A DNA stretch of 64,000 nucleotides from contig NZ_RKMH01000013.1 in NCBI RefSeq assembly GCF_003797185.1, forward strand, positions 1 to 64,000. The letters run 5' to 3'. Below the pieces are notes generated by a model. That model made no database searches, was not told where the DNA came from, and worked only from the letters and a program-made list of their open reading frames with translations. The stretch comes from Gordonia oryzae (lineage in GTDB: Bacteria > Actinomycetota > Actinomycetes > Mycobacteriales > Mycobacteriaceae). How positions within the stretch are numbered: the first letter of the stretch is position 1; each line of letters opens with the position of its first letter. A program made the translations under genes and the position numbers. Positions 41,475-49,902 of this stretch are shown here, piece after piece.

Positions 41475-42629
41475 TTGTCTGCCTTGACCATCCCCCCATC
41501 GCGCGCCCTCGAGTCGATCCGCGGGTCGGCCATCCGAGATCTCCTCACGGTCACCGAACGGCCCGGTGTGCTCAGCCTCGCGGGCGGGTTGCCTGCCACC
41601 GATCTCATCCCCACCGCACGGATCGCGGTTGCGGCACAACGCGCGATCGCCGACGCTTCGGCGCTCCAGTACACGGCGAGCACCGGCGTTGTGCGGTGCC
41701 GCGAGGCCATCGCCCACCTGCAGAACTCCGCTCCCGAGCACATCCTCATCACACATGGATCGCAGCAGGCACTCTCGCTGGTAACGCAGGCGCTCGTCGA
41801 TCCCGGATCGACGGTCGTCGTCGACGATCCGGTGTATGTGGGTGCGCTGCAAAGCTTTCAAGCCGTGTGCGCCCGGATCGTCGCCCTACCCATCACCGGC
41901 GATGGCGCCAACGTCGCCGAGCTCGAGACACGGCTTCGGTCCGGGCTGCGGCCCCGGATCGTGCACACTGTCAGCAACTTTCACAATCCGTCAGGCGTCA
42001 CCGCGAGCGCGCACACCCGCATACGACTCGCAGAACTCGCCGATCAGTACGGCTTTCTCGTGATCGAGGACGATCCCTACGGTGCGTTGCGATTCACCGG
42101 CGACCCTATCGCCCCGATCCCCGGCGATCGGGTCATCCGACTCGGCAGCGCGTCGAAGATCCTCGCACCGGCGTTGCGGGTGGGCTGGATGCAGGCAGCG
42201 CCGTCGATCGTCGGCATGGTCGAGCGCCTGCGTCAGAGTGCCGACCTCTGCGGCTCAGCGTTCAGTCAACTGATGACCGCCGACCTGCTCAGCGACACCG
42301 GGTGGCTCGCCGACCACGTGGACCGCCTGCGCGCGCAGTACCGGGTTCGGGCAACCGCGCTGACCGATGCACTCGACCACCACCTCGGGGGCCGGATCGA
42401 CTGACGCCCAGCGGAGGGCGGAATGTTCTGCTGGGCGCGCCTGCACGCCGTCGATACCTCCGACCTCCTGCCTGCCGCCGTCGACCAGGGCGTCGCCTTC
42501 GTGCCGGGACGCGCGTTCGCCGTCTCCGACGATCTCGGCGAGTACCTGCGACTGAGTTTCGCAACACTGGCACCAGCCGAACTCGACGAGGGCGTCCGAC
42601 GACTCGCGGCGGCACTGGACCACCTCTGA
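41475..42629 (+). pseudogene. PLP-dependent aminotransferase (2-aminoadipate/MocR-like) split by in-frame TGA
   Basis: From 41475 the frame encodes a fold-type I aminotransferase: LAGGLPATDLIP, HGSQQALSLVTQAL, FHNPSGVT, VIEDDPYGALRF and the PLP-lysine in GSASKILAPALRVGWM. TGA at 42402-42404 stops it after 309 residues. The next codon continues in the same frame with RPAEGGMFCWARLHA and LRLSFATLAP to 42629, the normal C-terminus. So a single nonsense codon is the only defect. It is either a young pseudogene or a sequence error. No DNA-binding domain is fused at the N-terminus. Confidence 0.8.
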
Positions 42630-42659
42630 CGTCTGTGGTCGGCTGTTCGACCGATGCCA

Positions 42660-42690
42660 TTGCCTCCGAGCTATTACTCGCTTAGAGTAA
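42660..42690 (+). promoter_or_regulatory. Leaderless promoter overlapped by a 17-bp palindrome (candidate NrtR-type box)
   Basis: TTGCCT (42660-42665) and TAGAGT (42683-42688) are 17 nt apart. TAGAGT ends 7 nt before the ATG at 42696, so the transcript would begin at or beside the start codon. The palindrome TTACTC-GCTTA-GAGTAA (42674-42690) covers the -10 box. The last gene of the operon encodes an NrtR-like regulator, making autoregulation likely. Confidence 0.6.
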
Positions 42691-42695
42691 AAGAC

Positions 42696-43640
42696 ATGAC
42701 CGCCTACGACCCCTTCGAGATCGTCCGGCTGATCGAGAACGCTCGCCGACCCGGCGACGTGTTCACGGGAACACCGACCGATCCGGCCGCCCTGCGCGCG
42801 GCACGCCGCCGTCACCGCACCCTGCTCGCCGCGGTGCACCCCGACCGCGCGACGATCCTCGGACTGTCGCCGGAGGTTGCCCGCGACGCCGCACTGACCC
42901 TCAACGCGCTGTATTGCGCCTGGTGCGAGACGGTGACGGCGACGCCGGGCACCGATGACGCCACGGTATTCGTGACCGGGGCGGCCACCCATGTTCTGCA
43001 AGAACGCCTTTGGGTCACCGACCAGATGAGCGCGTATCGCACCGACGACCCCGATATTCGTGTCGAGATCGGGCGCATCGCCGGAGTCGCGAATGTGGTT
43101 GCGCTGCCCACGGTCGCCGCTCATCTCACCGGCCACGGTATGCGGGCGTTCGCGCCGAACGTCGTCGACACTGCTGTCACCGACGGCCATCCCTGGGTCG
43201 CCTACCGGGTGCCTGCCGGAATGGTCTGTCTGGACGAGGTGCACGCGTCGTATCCCGCTGGACTCGACGGCCGCGACTGGGCGTGGATGGCCCGCCGCAT
43301 CGTCATGACCCTTGCCGCTGCCGGTCGGCCGCACGGCAACCTCGGCGTCCACTCCGTTCTGATCCATCCCGATGAACACGGTGTCGTGTTGACAGGGTGG
43401 ACCGGCCCCGACACCGCCGGGGACGGCAGCCTGCTCGCACGCGACGGTAGCGCTGTGGCACGGCTGTTCGGCGTCATGCTGGGCGACCGCTGTCCTCGAC
43501 AGCGAGCATTCGCCTCTGCGGCCGAGACTCTCGACCCGGACACCTGGCTACACGAATACGACCTGTTGTTGTCGGCGCTCTACGGTCCGCGCCGATTCCG
43601 GCCGTTCACGCTGCCCAGACCACAGCCGATGACGGCGTGA
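42696..43640 (+). CDS. J-domain protein with pseudokinase-like region
   Basis: The 314-residue product begins with a DnaJ-like helix pair carrying the HPD motif (LLAAVHPDRA, residues 44-53), preceded by FEIVRLIENA. Later comes a kinase-like part: YRVPAGMVCLDEV resembling a hinge region, and GRPHGNLGVHSVLIHPD resembling a catalytic loop with Asn in place of the catalytic Asp; no DFG is seen (VLTGWTG instead). So it is probably an inactive kinase fold joined to a co-chaperone domain. First gene of a four-gene operon; 41 bp before the vWA gene. ATG at 42696 is chosen from the promoter position. A frame open from 42654 is not used. Confidence 0.7.
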   Translation: MTAYDPFEIVRLIENARRPGDVFTGTPTDPAALRAARRRHRTLLAAVHPDRATILGLSPEVARDAALTLNALYCAWCETVTATPGTDDATVFVTGAATHVLQERLWVTDQMSAYRTDDPDIRVEIGRIAGVANVVALPTVAAHLTGHGMRAFAPNVVDTAVTDGHPWVAYRVPAGMVCLDEVHASYPAGLDGRDWAWMARRIVMTLAAAGRPHGNLGVHSVLIHPDEHGVVLTGWTGPDTAGDGSLLARDGSAVARLFGVMLGDRCPRQRAFASAAETLDPDTWLHEYDLLLSALYGPRRFRPFTLPRPQPMTA

Positions 43641-43681
43641 GGGCCATTCTCGATATCGCCACCACCAGAAAGGAATCCATC

Positions 43682-44635
43682 ATGGGACAGGGCTATTGGG
43701 ACACCAGCGCATTTCGCAGCGCCGCGGCCGCCCGCCGGGCAGCCGGCGCCGACGACTTCGGCCACTCGGCCCGGATGCGTGAGACGCCACGTCACCTACG
43801 CGTCGCGGCGCCCTCACTCAACGCCTACGGCGTCACCACACGCGAGTCACGTGACAGCATCGACCACCCCCGGTCGACCCCGATCGTCGTCCTCTTCGAT
43901 GTCACGGGCTCGATGGGCCGCGTACCGATCACCGTCCAGAAACGTCTCGGTGATCTGCTCGGTCTGCTGACCCGCGGCGGCTACGTCGACGATCCCCAGA
44001 TCATGGTCGGAGCCATCGGCGACGACCACTTCGACGTCGTACCACTACAGATCGGCCAATTCGAGTCCGACAACCGCATCGACGAACAGCTGCGCGACAT
44101 CTACCTCGAGGGCGGCGGCGGAGGCGACAAACGTGAGGGGTACGCACTGGCCGCGTACTTCCTGGCCACCCGGGTCGTCACCGATGCCTGGGATCGGCGC
44201 GGCCACAAGGGCCACGTGTTCTTCATCGGCGACGAAATGAACAAGGATGCGCTCTACGCGGAGTCGGTACGCCGGTTCATCGGCGACGACATCGGTGAAG
44301 ATCGTGAGGTCGCGGAGGTCTATCGAGAATTGGCTCAGCGCTTCCACATTCACTACATCCTGCCGAATCTGACCAGCTACTACAACGATCCGCAGATCGA
44401 GGACCACTGGCGAGCCATCGTCGGCGAGCGATTCCTCAAGCTCGACGATCCCGACGGGGTCGCCGATCTGATCGCGCTAACCATCGGGGTGATGGAGAAC
44501 GCCATCACCGTCGAGGAGGGCGTGGCCGATCTGCGTGACGCCGGTGCTGCCGCGGCACCCGCGGTCGGGAAGGCATTGGCACACGTGACTCCCCGTCCGA
44601 TCACCGGGACCGGCACGTTGCCGGCGGACCTGTGA
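43682..44635 (+). CDS. vWA-domain protein of the J-domain/PurA-like operon
   Basis: This 317-residue protein starts MGQGYWDTSAF after a good AAAGGA site. A von Willebrand A domain has a MIDAS motif (LFDVTGSMGR, Asp73-Met78), a Gly-rich stretch EGGGGGDKREGYALA near 143-157, and FFIGDEMNKDAL. No signal peptide or membrane segment, so it is cytosolic. It is unlike the CoxE-type vWA at 4571. Its stop overlaps the next gene's GTG (GTGA). Role unknown; vWA proteins usually scaffold metal-dependent assemblies. Confidence 0.8.
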   Translation: MGQGYWDTSAFRSAAAARRAAGADDFGHSARMRETPRHLRVAAPSLNAYGVTTRESRDSIDHPRSTPIVVLFDVTGSMGRVPITVQKRLGDLLGLLTRGGYVDDPQIMVGAIGDDHFDVVPLQIGQFESDNRIDEQLRDIYLEGGGGGDKREGYALAAYFLATRVVTDAWDRRGHKGHVFFIGDEMNKDALYAESVRRFIGDDIGEDREVAEVYRELAQRFHIHYILPNLTSYYNDPQIEDHWRAIVGERFLKLDDPDGVADLIALTIGVMENAITVEEGVADLRDAGAAAAPAVGKALAHVTPRPITGTGTLPADL

Positions 44636-46032
44636 GAACCACGACGGCGTCGACCACGGCCGCGCCCGGTGCAGAGATCCTGCCCGGGCGCGCGCCCGGC
44701 GCTCCCGTCATCGTCGTCGGTCTCGGTTACGGCGATGAGGCCAAGGGAGCGACCGTGGACTTCTTGGCGTCGACGATCCCCGACACCACTGCGGCGGTGC
44801 GGTTTTCCGGTGGCGCACAGGCCGCCCACAACGTGTGCCACGGCAGCCGGCACCACACCTTCCGGCAGTTTGGGTCGGCGAGTTTCCTCGATGTGCGTAC
44901 CCTGCTCGTCGCCCCGATGATGATCAATCCCCTGCGATTGGCGCAAGAGGCGGCGGAACTGGCCGACGCCGGTATCCGCAACCCATTCGGATTGCTCACC
45001 GCCGACGCCCGCTGCCAGGTCACCACACCGCTGCACATCGCCATGAATCGCGCTCGAGAAGCACTGCGTGGCAACGCCCGTCATGGCTCCACCGGTGAGG
45101 GTATCGGCGAGACCACCGCCTACGCATTGGCAGTCGAGTCCGGTGCCCGGCGGGGGCAGCGGGTCGGCAACTTCGTGATGCATGCCGACGCTCCGGATGC
45201 AGCCGTGCCCACTCTCGGCCTGCTGCGTGATCGCCGAGCAACGATCCGCGCGCTCGACGCGCTGGCGGCCTACGCACGGCCACTGTTGGCGGCCGCACCC
45301 GAAACCGAGGCGCCCGTCGACTCGGTCACCGACATCTCCGATACGCTCTGTGAGATCGCCGATTCGATTCGCGTCGTCGACGACATGCCCGCCTACCTGA
45401 ACGCGACGATCGATGCCGGCACCACCATTTTCGAGGGATCGCAGGGAGCGCTCCTCGACGAATGGCACGGCTTTCACCCGCACACCACGTGGTCCACGGT
45501 CGTGCCCGGACCGCTCGCGCAGTGGCTGCGAAGCAACGGCCACCGTCCCTACGTTCTGGGTACGACGCGCTGTTACGCAACACGTCACGGGTACGGTCCG
45601 ATGCCCACCGAGAGCGACGGTGTCGTGTTACCCGACCTCCACAATCGTGAGGGACGCTACCAGGGTGCCTGGCGGACAGGACATCTCGACCTTCCCGCGC
45701 TCCGCTATGCCGCGGCAGTGGCGGGTGTGCTCGACGGTGTTGCGGTCTCACACCTCGACGTCCTCGGCACCGCAGGCCTTCGCGTCGCGGACACCTGGGA
45801 CGGTGATCCGACTCCGCTGTCACCCACGCGGGCGGGCGAGGTCACCGCACTCGCGCGGCTAACCGAGATCGCCGCGCACGCCACGCCGGATCTCCGACAG
45901 CTTCCGGCTGACGCCGATGTGGTGGCACAGTTGATCTCGCAGGCGACGGGGGCGCCCGTGGTGATCCGCGCGACCGGGCCTGCACGGACCGACAGGAGTA
46001 TCACGTGGCCCAGCCCGAACCCGGCATCCTGA
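44632..46032 (+). CDS. Divergent adenylosuccinate synthetase (PurA-like)
   Basis: This 466-residue protein keeps the PurA layout: P-loop GLGYGDEAKG (30-39), SGGAQAAHNV (59-68, with the catalytic-type His), GSTGEGIGETTAY (152-164), FEGSQGALLDEWHG (267-280) and TRHGYGPMPTE (317-327). But the usual GxQWGDEGKG, RGIGP and the GTYP-VTSS stretch are changed, here GFHPHTTWS. PurA joins IMP and aspartate with GTP; the changed pockets suggest another substrate pair or a regulatory role. It lacks a normal housekeeping context. GTG start overlaps the vWA stop; the end overlaps the next gene by 28 bp. Confidence 0.8.
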   Translation: MRTTTASTTAAPGAEILPGRAPGAPVIVVGLGYGDEAKGATVDFLASTIPDTTAAVRFSGGAQAAHNVCHGSRHHTFRQFGSASFLDVRTLLVAPMMINPLRLAQEAAELADAGIRNPFGLLTADARCQVTTPLHIAMNRAREALRGNARHGSTGEGIGETTAYALAVESGARRGQRVGNFVMHADAPDAAVPTLGLLRDRRATIRALDALAAYARPLLAAAPETEAPVDSVTDISDTLCEIADSIRVVDDMPAYLNATIDAGTTIFEGSQGALLDEWHGFHPHTTWSTVVPGPLAQWLRSNGHRPYVLGTTRCYATRHGYGPMPTESDGVVLPDLHNREGRYQGAWRTGHLDLPALRYAAAVAGVLDGVAVSHLDVLGTAGLRVADTWDGDPTPLSPTRAGEVTALARLTEIAAHATPDLRQLPADADVVAQLISQATGAPVVIRATGPARTDRSITWPSPNPAS

Positions 46033-46661
46033 GTGTCGTCAGCGTCGACGTGGTGGCGCTGACCTACGACGCCGAGGCGCGCGCGGTGCTCGTCGCCACT
46101 CATCACCGGACGACCGAACCGCATCTGGGCGAGCGAGCCCTACCCGGCGTCGTCGTGCGCAGCGGTGAGCGCCTCACCGATGCCGCCTCACGAGCCCTCA
46201 CGAAACTCGGCATCGACGAGCCGCCGTCGGCGATCGGTCAATTGCAGACCTTCGACGAGCCAAGTCGGGATCCACGCGGACCGTCACTGTCGGTGGCCAT
46301 GTGGGCGACCTTCTGGCACTCGGCAGACATCCGTACCGAACAGGCCGTGTGGACACCGATCGACCGCGACCACCCACCGGCGTTCGATCACGCCGAGATC
46401 GTTACCGCCACCCGGTCCATCCTTGCCGAAAAGCTCTGGCGTGAACTCACTTTCACTCGCGGCCTCACCGGACCGCAGTTCACCGCCACCGATGCCGTCA
46501 CGATCACCCGCTCGCTCACCGGCGCAGAGGTCCACCGCGCCAACCTCAATCGCGACCTCGCTCGGATCACCACGCTCACCGAAGCAGGTGTCGCGCCCGC
46601 CGCCGGCGGTCGTCCACCCAAGATGTGGCGGTGGTCCCCCAGCCCGACCGACTCCCCTTGA
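46005..46661 (+). CDS. NrtR-like Nudix/winged-helix regulator
   Basis: This 218-residue protein has an N-terminal Nudix-like domain whose catalytic box is degenerate (LPGVVVRSGERLTDAASRA, lacking the REUXEE core), so it likely binds rather than cleaves a nucleotide. The C-terminal part (roughly 145-218) has an NrtR-type winged helix ending GGRPPKMWRWSP. NrtR proteins sense ADP-ribose or related NAD metabolites and bind a palindrome. The GTG start has AGGAG ahead of it. As the last gene, it probably represses the operon through the box at 42674-42690. Confidence 0.8.
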   Translation: MAQPEPGILSVVSVDVVALTYDAEARAVLVATHHRTTEPHLGERALPGVVVRSGERLTDAASRALTKLGIDEPPSAIGQLQTFDEPSRDPRGPSLSVAMWATFWHSADIRTEQAVWTPIDRDHPPAFDHAEIVTATRSILAEKLWRELTFTRGLTGPQFTATDAVTITRSLTGAEVHRANLNRDLARITTLTEAGVAPAAGGRPPKMWRWSPSPTDSP

Positions 46662-46680
46662 TCGAGAGTTCCTTCCCCCG

Positions 46681-47330
46681 ATGGTCGAGCACTTCCATCA
46701 TTCGACGCCCGCCCCTTCCCCGATGGTCGAGCGTTTCCATCACCCGACGATCGCCCCTATCCCCGGTGGTCGAGGTGCGAGCCGCATGCGGCGAGCCTCG
46801 AGACCGCCTGTGCCGGTGCTGGTTGCAGCTCGGCTGGTGGTGCGGATACCTGTCGGCGAGCGCGGTCTCGAGGCCTCGTCGCTGGCGCTCCTCGACACCT
46901 CGACCATCGGATGGAAAGGGCCGGAGTAGAACGACGGCGCATTTCCTGACCGACGCTTGCCCCTTCCTCCCAATGGTCGAGCGCTCCCATCACTCGACAC
47001 TTGTCCCTTCCCCCGATGATCGAGCGTATCCGTCACCCGACGATTGCCCCTTCCCCGGTGGTCGAGGTGCGAGCCGCGTGCGGCGAGCCTCGAGACCGAC
47101 TGTGCCGGTGCTGGTTCCAGCTCGGCCGGTGGTGCGGATACCTGTCGGCGAGCGGGGTCTCGAGGCTCGTCGCTGGCGCTCCTCGGCACCTCGACCATCG
47201 GATGGAAACGCCCGGAGTATCACTCGGTTGTTTTCGATCGATGGACGAGGGCTTCCGCCATCCGATGCTCGCCCCTTCCCCCGATGGTCGAGAAGCTCGG
47301 CGCCCCAGGCGCCGAGCCTCGAGACCCGGC
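46681..47330. repeat. Two ~292-bp units of palindromic repeat
   Basis: A 163-bp block at 46765-46927 recurs at 47057-47219, and a 42-bp motif (starting TGGTCGAGCG) precedes each. Inside each block the left arm (GGTGGTCGAGGTGCGAG) is inverted at the right (TCGTCGCTGG then CACCTCGACCA), so it can fold into a long hairpin like REP elements. A third partial arm is at 47290-47330. The 46662-47493 gap holds no gene otherwise. Confidence 0.75.
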
Positions 47331-47493
47331 GAGATGACAAGTATCGCAACCACATCGACGCCCACTGGAAGCGGACGAAAATAGTTGTCCACAGATTTCT
47401 CCGGTCTGGCGTTCGCCGGACCGGATTTGTCGGTACCCCTTCCTACACTTGTACCCATAAGTTCGATCACCGATCGCGGAAGGGGGCATCCGG

Positions 47494-49083
47494 ATGTCGA
47501 CCACGTTCACATTCACCGATCCGGATGCCGACGCCACCGCCATCGAGTCGATGTCCCGCGACGAGCTCACCGAAACCGGCCCGGACCTGCTACGCCAATC
47601 CCGCAAACACGAAGCCCGCGCAGTCCTGACAGCCGCCGCGCTGGCCGATCGCGTGTATCGCGAGCGTCTGGCAGGCCAGTCCGAGGTCGAGGTATGGGGC
47701 TCAGTGATCGAGCACGCCGACAAACTCGCCCGAGCCGAGGTCTCCCTACAATTCAAGATCTCCCGCAGCAAAGCCGGCAGCTGGATAGCGCTGGCTGACC
47801 TCCTCAAAGAACTCCCCCTGATCCGCGCTGCGTATTTGAACGGTGAACTGTCCACGAACCGGGCCTCGATCATGGCGCGCGCCGCCCAACGTGGCAGCGA
47901 TACCGGCACCACAGATAGCGCCAGCGACAGCGTCGATACCGGTGACGAGTCCGAGATGTCGTTCGAAGAGATCGTCCTGGACTACGGGTCCCGCGCCACC
48001 ACCGACCCGGTACTGTCGCAACAACTCGACGCCGCGCTGATTTCGATGAATCCCGACAGTGTCATCGAGGACCGCGACACCATCACCGACCTGGTGGGAA
48101 ACGTCACCATCACCCCCGACGTTGCCGGACACTCCGCTCTCGACGCGGTCGTCCCCGCGCATTACGGGGTGTTCCTCACCACCCAGATCAACGCGCTCCT
48201 CGATGAACGCACCTGCCGCAAAGACCCCCGCCGCGTGGGATCACTGCGGGTCATCGCACTCGGGGAGATCACCGGCGTCCCGGGAGCGCACCTCACCTGC
48301 GAATGCGGACAGGAGAATTGCGCGAAAGGCATTGCTGCCCGGAACGAGTCGGCGGAAACACCCGCCGACGCTGAGGATGCACAAGCGTGGGATGACTTGC
48401 TCCCCGAACCCGCCGACGCCGACGCTCCAGAAGTCGAGTTGGTTGAGTTGGTGGAGCCGGTCGCCGAACCCGACGTCCCTGACCCCCTGGATGAGCCGAC
48501 GCCGGATGAGGTTCCGATGGCGTTCGGGCGGGCCCTGGTGGTACCCGGCGCACCTGTATTGACGGTCCTGAAGGACCCCGACGGGATTCTCGTCCCCCGA
48601 TTGCAGGGATACGGACCCATCGACCCCGACTACGCCACCACCCTCGCCGAGATCGCGAAAACAATCCACTACCCCGAAACCGCCCGTGCTGCTGGACCAC
48701 TCATCCCGCAGATCTCCGACCGACCCCAAGCACCGCCCGCGGATCCGACCGGACACGGCGGTCACACCGTGCCACCACCTGGGGCACTGACCTATGCACC
48801 CAGCGCCACATTGCGCGCTGAGGTGCTCGCCAACGACGCCTGGTGCCGATACCCCTACTGTGGCATGCCGTCACACCAGTGCGACCTCGACCACTGGCGA
48901 CCCTTCAACCACACCGACCCCGAAGCCGGAGGCTGGACGGTGCTCGGCGACCTCATTCCACTGTGTCGGGCCGATCATCAGCGCAAGCATCTCGCCGAGT
49001 GGGTACCAACGCTCTACACCGATCGGAGGGTGGAGTGGCGGAACCGACGGACGGGGCAGGTGATTGTCACCTACCCGCGGTGA
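47494..49083 (+). CDS. DUF222 domain protein with C-terminal HNH endonuclease
   Basis: This 529-residue protein belongs to the 13E12-repeat family. It has an N-terminal DUF222 helical region with VEVWGSVIEHADKLARAE, an acidic Glu/Pro/Asp-rich linker (about residues 285-345) and a C-terminal HNH nuclease (CRYPYCG, CDLDHWRPFNH, LIPLCRADHQRKH). The biological role of this widespread actinobacterial family is unclear; mobile-element origin is often assumed. ATG at 47494 follows GGAAGGGGG. It is flanked on both sides by palindromic repeat blocks that share sequence. Confidence 0.88.
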   Translation: MSTTFTFTDPDADATAIESMSRDELTETGPDLLRQSRKHEARAVLTAAALADRVYRERLAGQSEVEVWGSVIEHADKLARAEVSLQFKISRSKAGSWIALADLLKELPLIRAAYLNGELSTNRASIMARAAQRGSDTGTTDSASDSVDTGDESEMSFEEIVLDYGSRATTDPVLSQQLDAALISMNPDSVIEDRDTITDLVGNVTITPDVAGHSALDAVVPAHYGVFLTTQINALLDERTCRKDPRRVGSLRVIALGEITGVPGAHLTCECGQENCAKGIAARNESAETPADAEDAQAWDDLLPEPADADAPEVELVELVEPVAEPDVPDPLDEPTPDEVPMAFGRALVVPGAPVLTVLKDPDGILVPRLQGYGPIDPDYATTLAEIAKTIHYPETARAAGPLIPQISDRPQAPPADPTGHGGHTVPPPGALTYAPSATLRAEVLANDAWCRYPYCGMPSHQCDLDHWRPFNHTDPEAGGWTVLGDLIPLCRADHQRKHLAEWVPTLYTDRRVEWRNRRTGQVIVTYPR

Positions 49084-49114
49084 CGGGGTTTTGATGTGGT
49101 GTGGAACCAGCTGT

Positions 49115-49268
49115 GGCTCACCGGGTCTCGAGGCTCCTCGCTGGCGCTCGTCGCACCTCGACCACCAGGAAAAGAGCACCTCGACCACCAGAAAAGGACT
49201 CTCGACCACCAGAAAATGGGAACCTCGACCACCAAGAAAGGGCGTCTCGAGCACCGGAAAGGGCAGGG
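49115..49268. repeat. Palindromic arm and ~22-bp tandem repeat right of the HNH gene
   Basis: GGTCTCGAGGCTC at about 49124-49136 matches arms in the left repeat block. CTCGACCACC units then begin at 49157, 49180, 49201 and 49224, with a variant at 49246, spaced 21-23 bp and separated by A-rich bits. It ends 3 bp before the ogt stop. Confidence 0.7.
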
Positions 49269-49270
49269 CT

Positions 49271-49801
49271 TCAGAACAACCGTCCGGCGTCCTCGGCGGA
49301 CGGTTCCTCCAGACTCAGCAGGATACGTTTGCGCTCGAGCCCACCACCGAATCCGGTGAGTGAACCGTCGGCGCCGATCACCCGATGGCACGGAATGATG
49401 ATCGCGATCGGATTCCGGCCCACCGCCTGGCCTACCTGCTGCGCCAGTGATCGGTCGCCGAGCTGCGTCGCGATGGCACCGTAGCTCGTCGTCGTGCCGT
49501 ACGGAATGTCGAGCAGGAGTCGCCATATCGATTCGGCCAGGGCTCCCCCTCGCGGTAGAAGCGGCAGATCGAAGTCCTGCCGGAGTCCGGCGAAGTACTC
49601 GTCGAGCTGAGCGACCGCCGGGCTCAGTACTGGGTCGTCGTCACCGGCCACCGATCCCCATTCCGACTCAGGAACAAGGTGATTGGCGAAGTACAGTCCG
49701 ATCAGCGACTCCCCCTCTGCGAGCAGGAGAACATCGTCGACGGGCGTCGGTACCGACCGATACCGACGGAATGCACTACTGGTTCCGTGTGTCGCCTTCA
49801 C
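49271..49801 (-). CDS. ogt: Methylated-DNA-protein-cysteine methyltransferase
   Basis: This 176-residue suicide protein removes alkyl groups from O6-alkylguanine. The acceptor Cys138 is in IPCHRVIGADGSLTGFGGG, after the helix-turn-helix SYGAIATQLG. N-terminal part is a short Ogt-like domain. It is divergent from the esterase gene at 49903. Confidence 0.93.
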   Translation of the reverse strand: MKATHGTSSAFRRYRSVPTPVDDVLLLAEGESLIGLYFANHLVPESEWGSVAGDDDPVLSPAVAQLDEYFAGLRQDFDLPLLPRGGALAESIWRLLLDIPYGTTTSYGAIATQLGDRSLAQQVGQAVGRNPIAIIIPCHRVIGADGSLTGFGGGLERKRILLSLEEPSAEDAGRLF

Positions 49802-49902
49802 GCCCGCTCCCTCTCGCGTGTACCACCGACGCTACCCCCGCAGGGTCCGCGGCACCCGGCGACCCCGATCGCTATCGTGGGTGCCGTGACGATGACGGAA
49901 CC

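Noticed and set aside
42402..42404. Selenocysteine codon in the aminotransferase
   Set aside because: The site is not a catalytic Cys position, no SECIS-like hairpin follows directly, and the family does not use selenium. A nonsense change or error is simpler.
46681..47330. Small coding genes in the repeat block
   Set aside because: Open frames exist on both strands, but they only translate the repeat (runs of PSPRW or HSTIG type) and lack ribosome sites.
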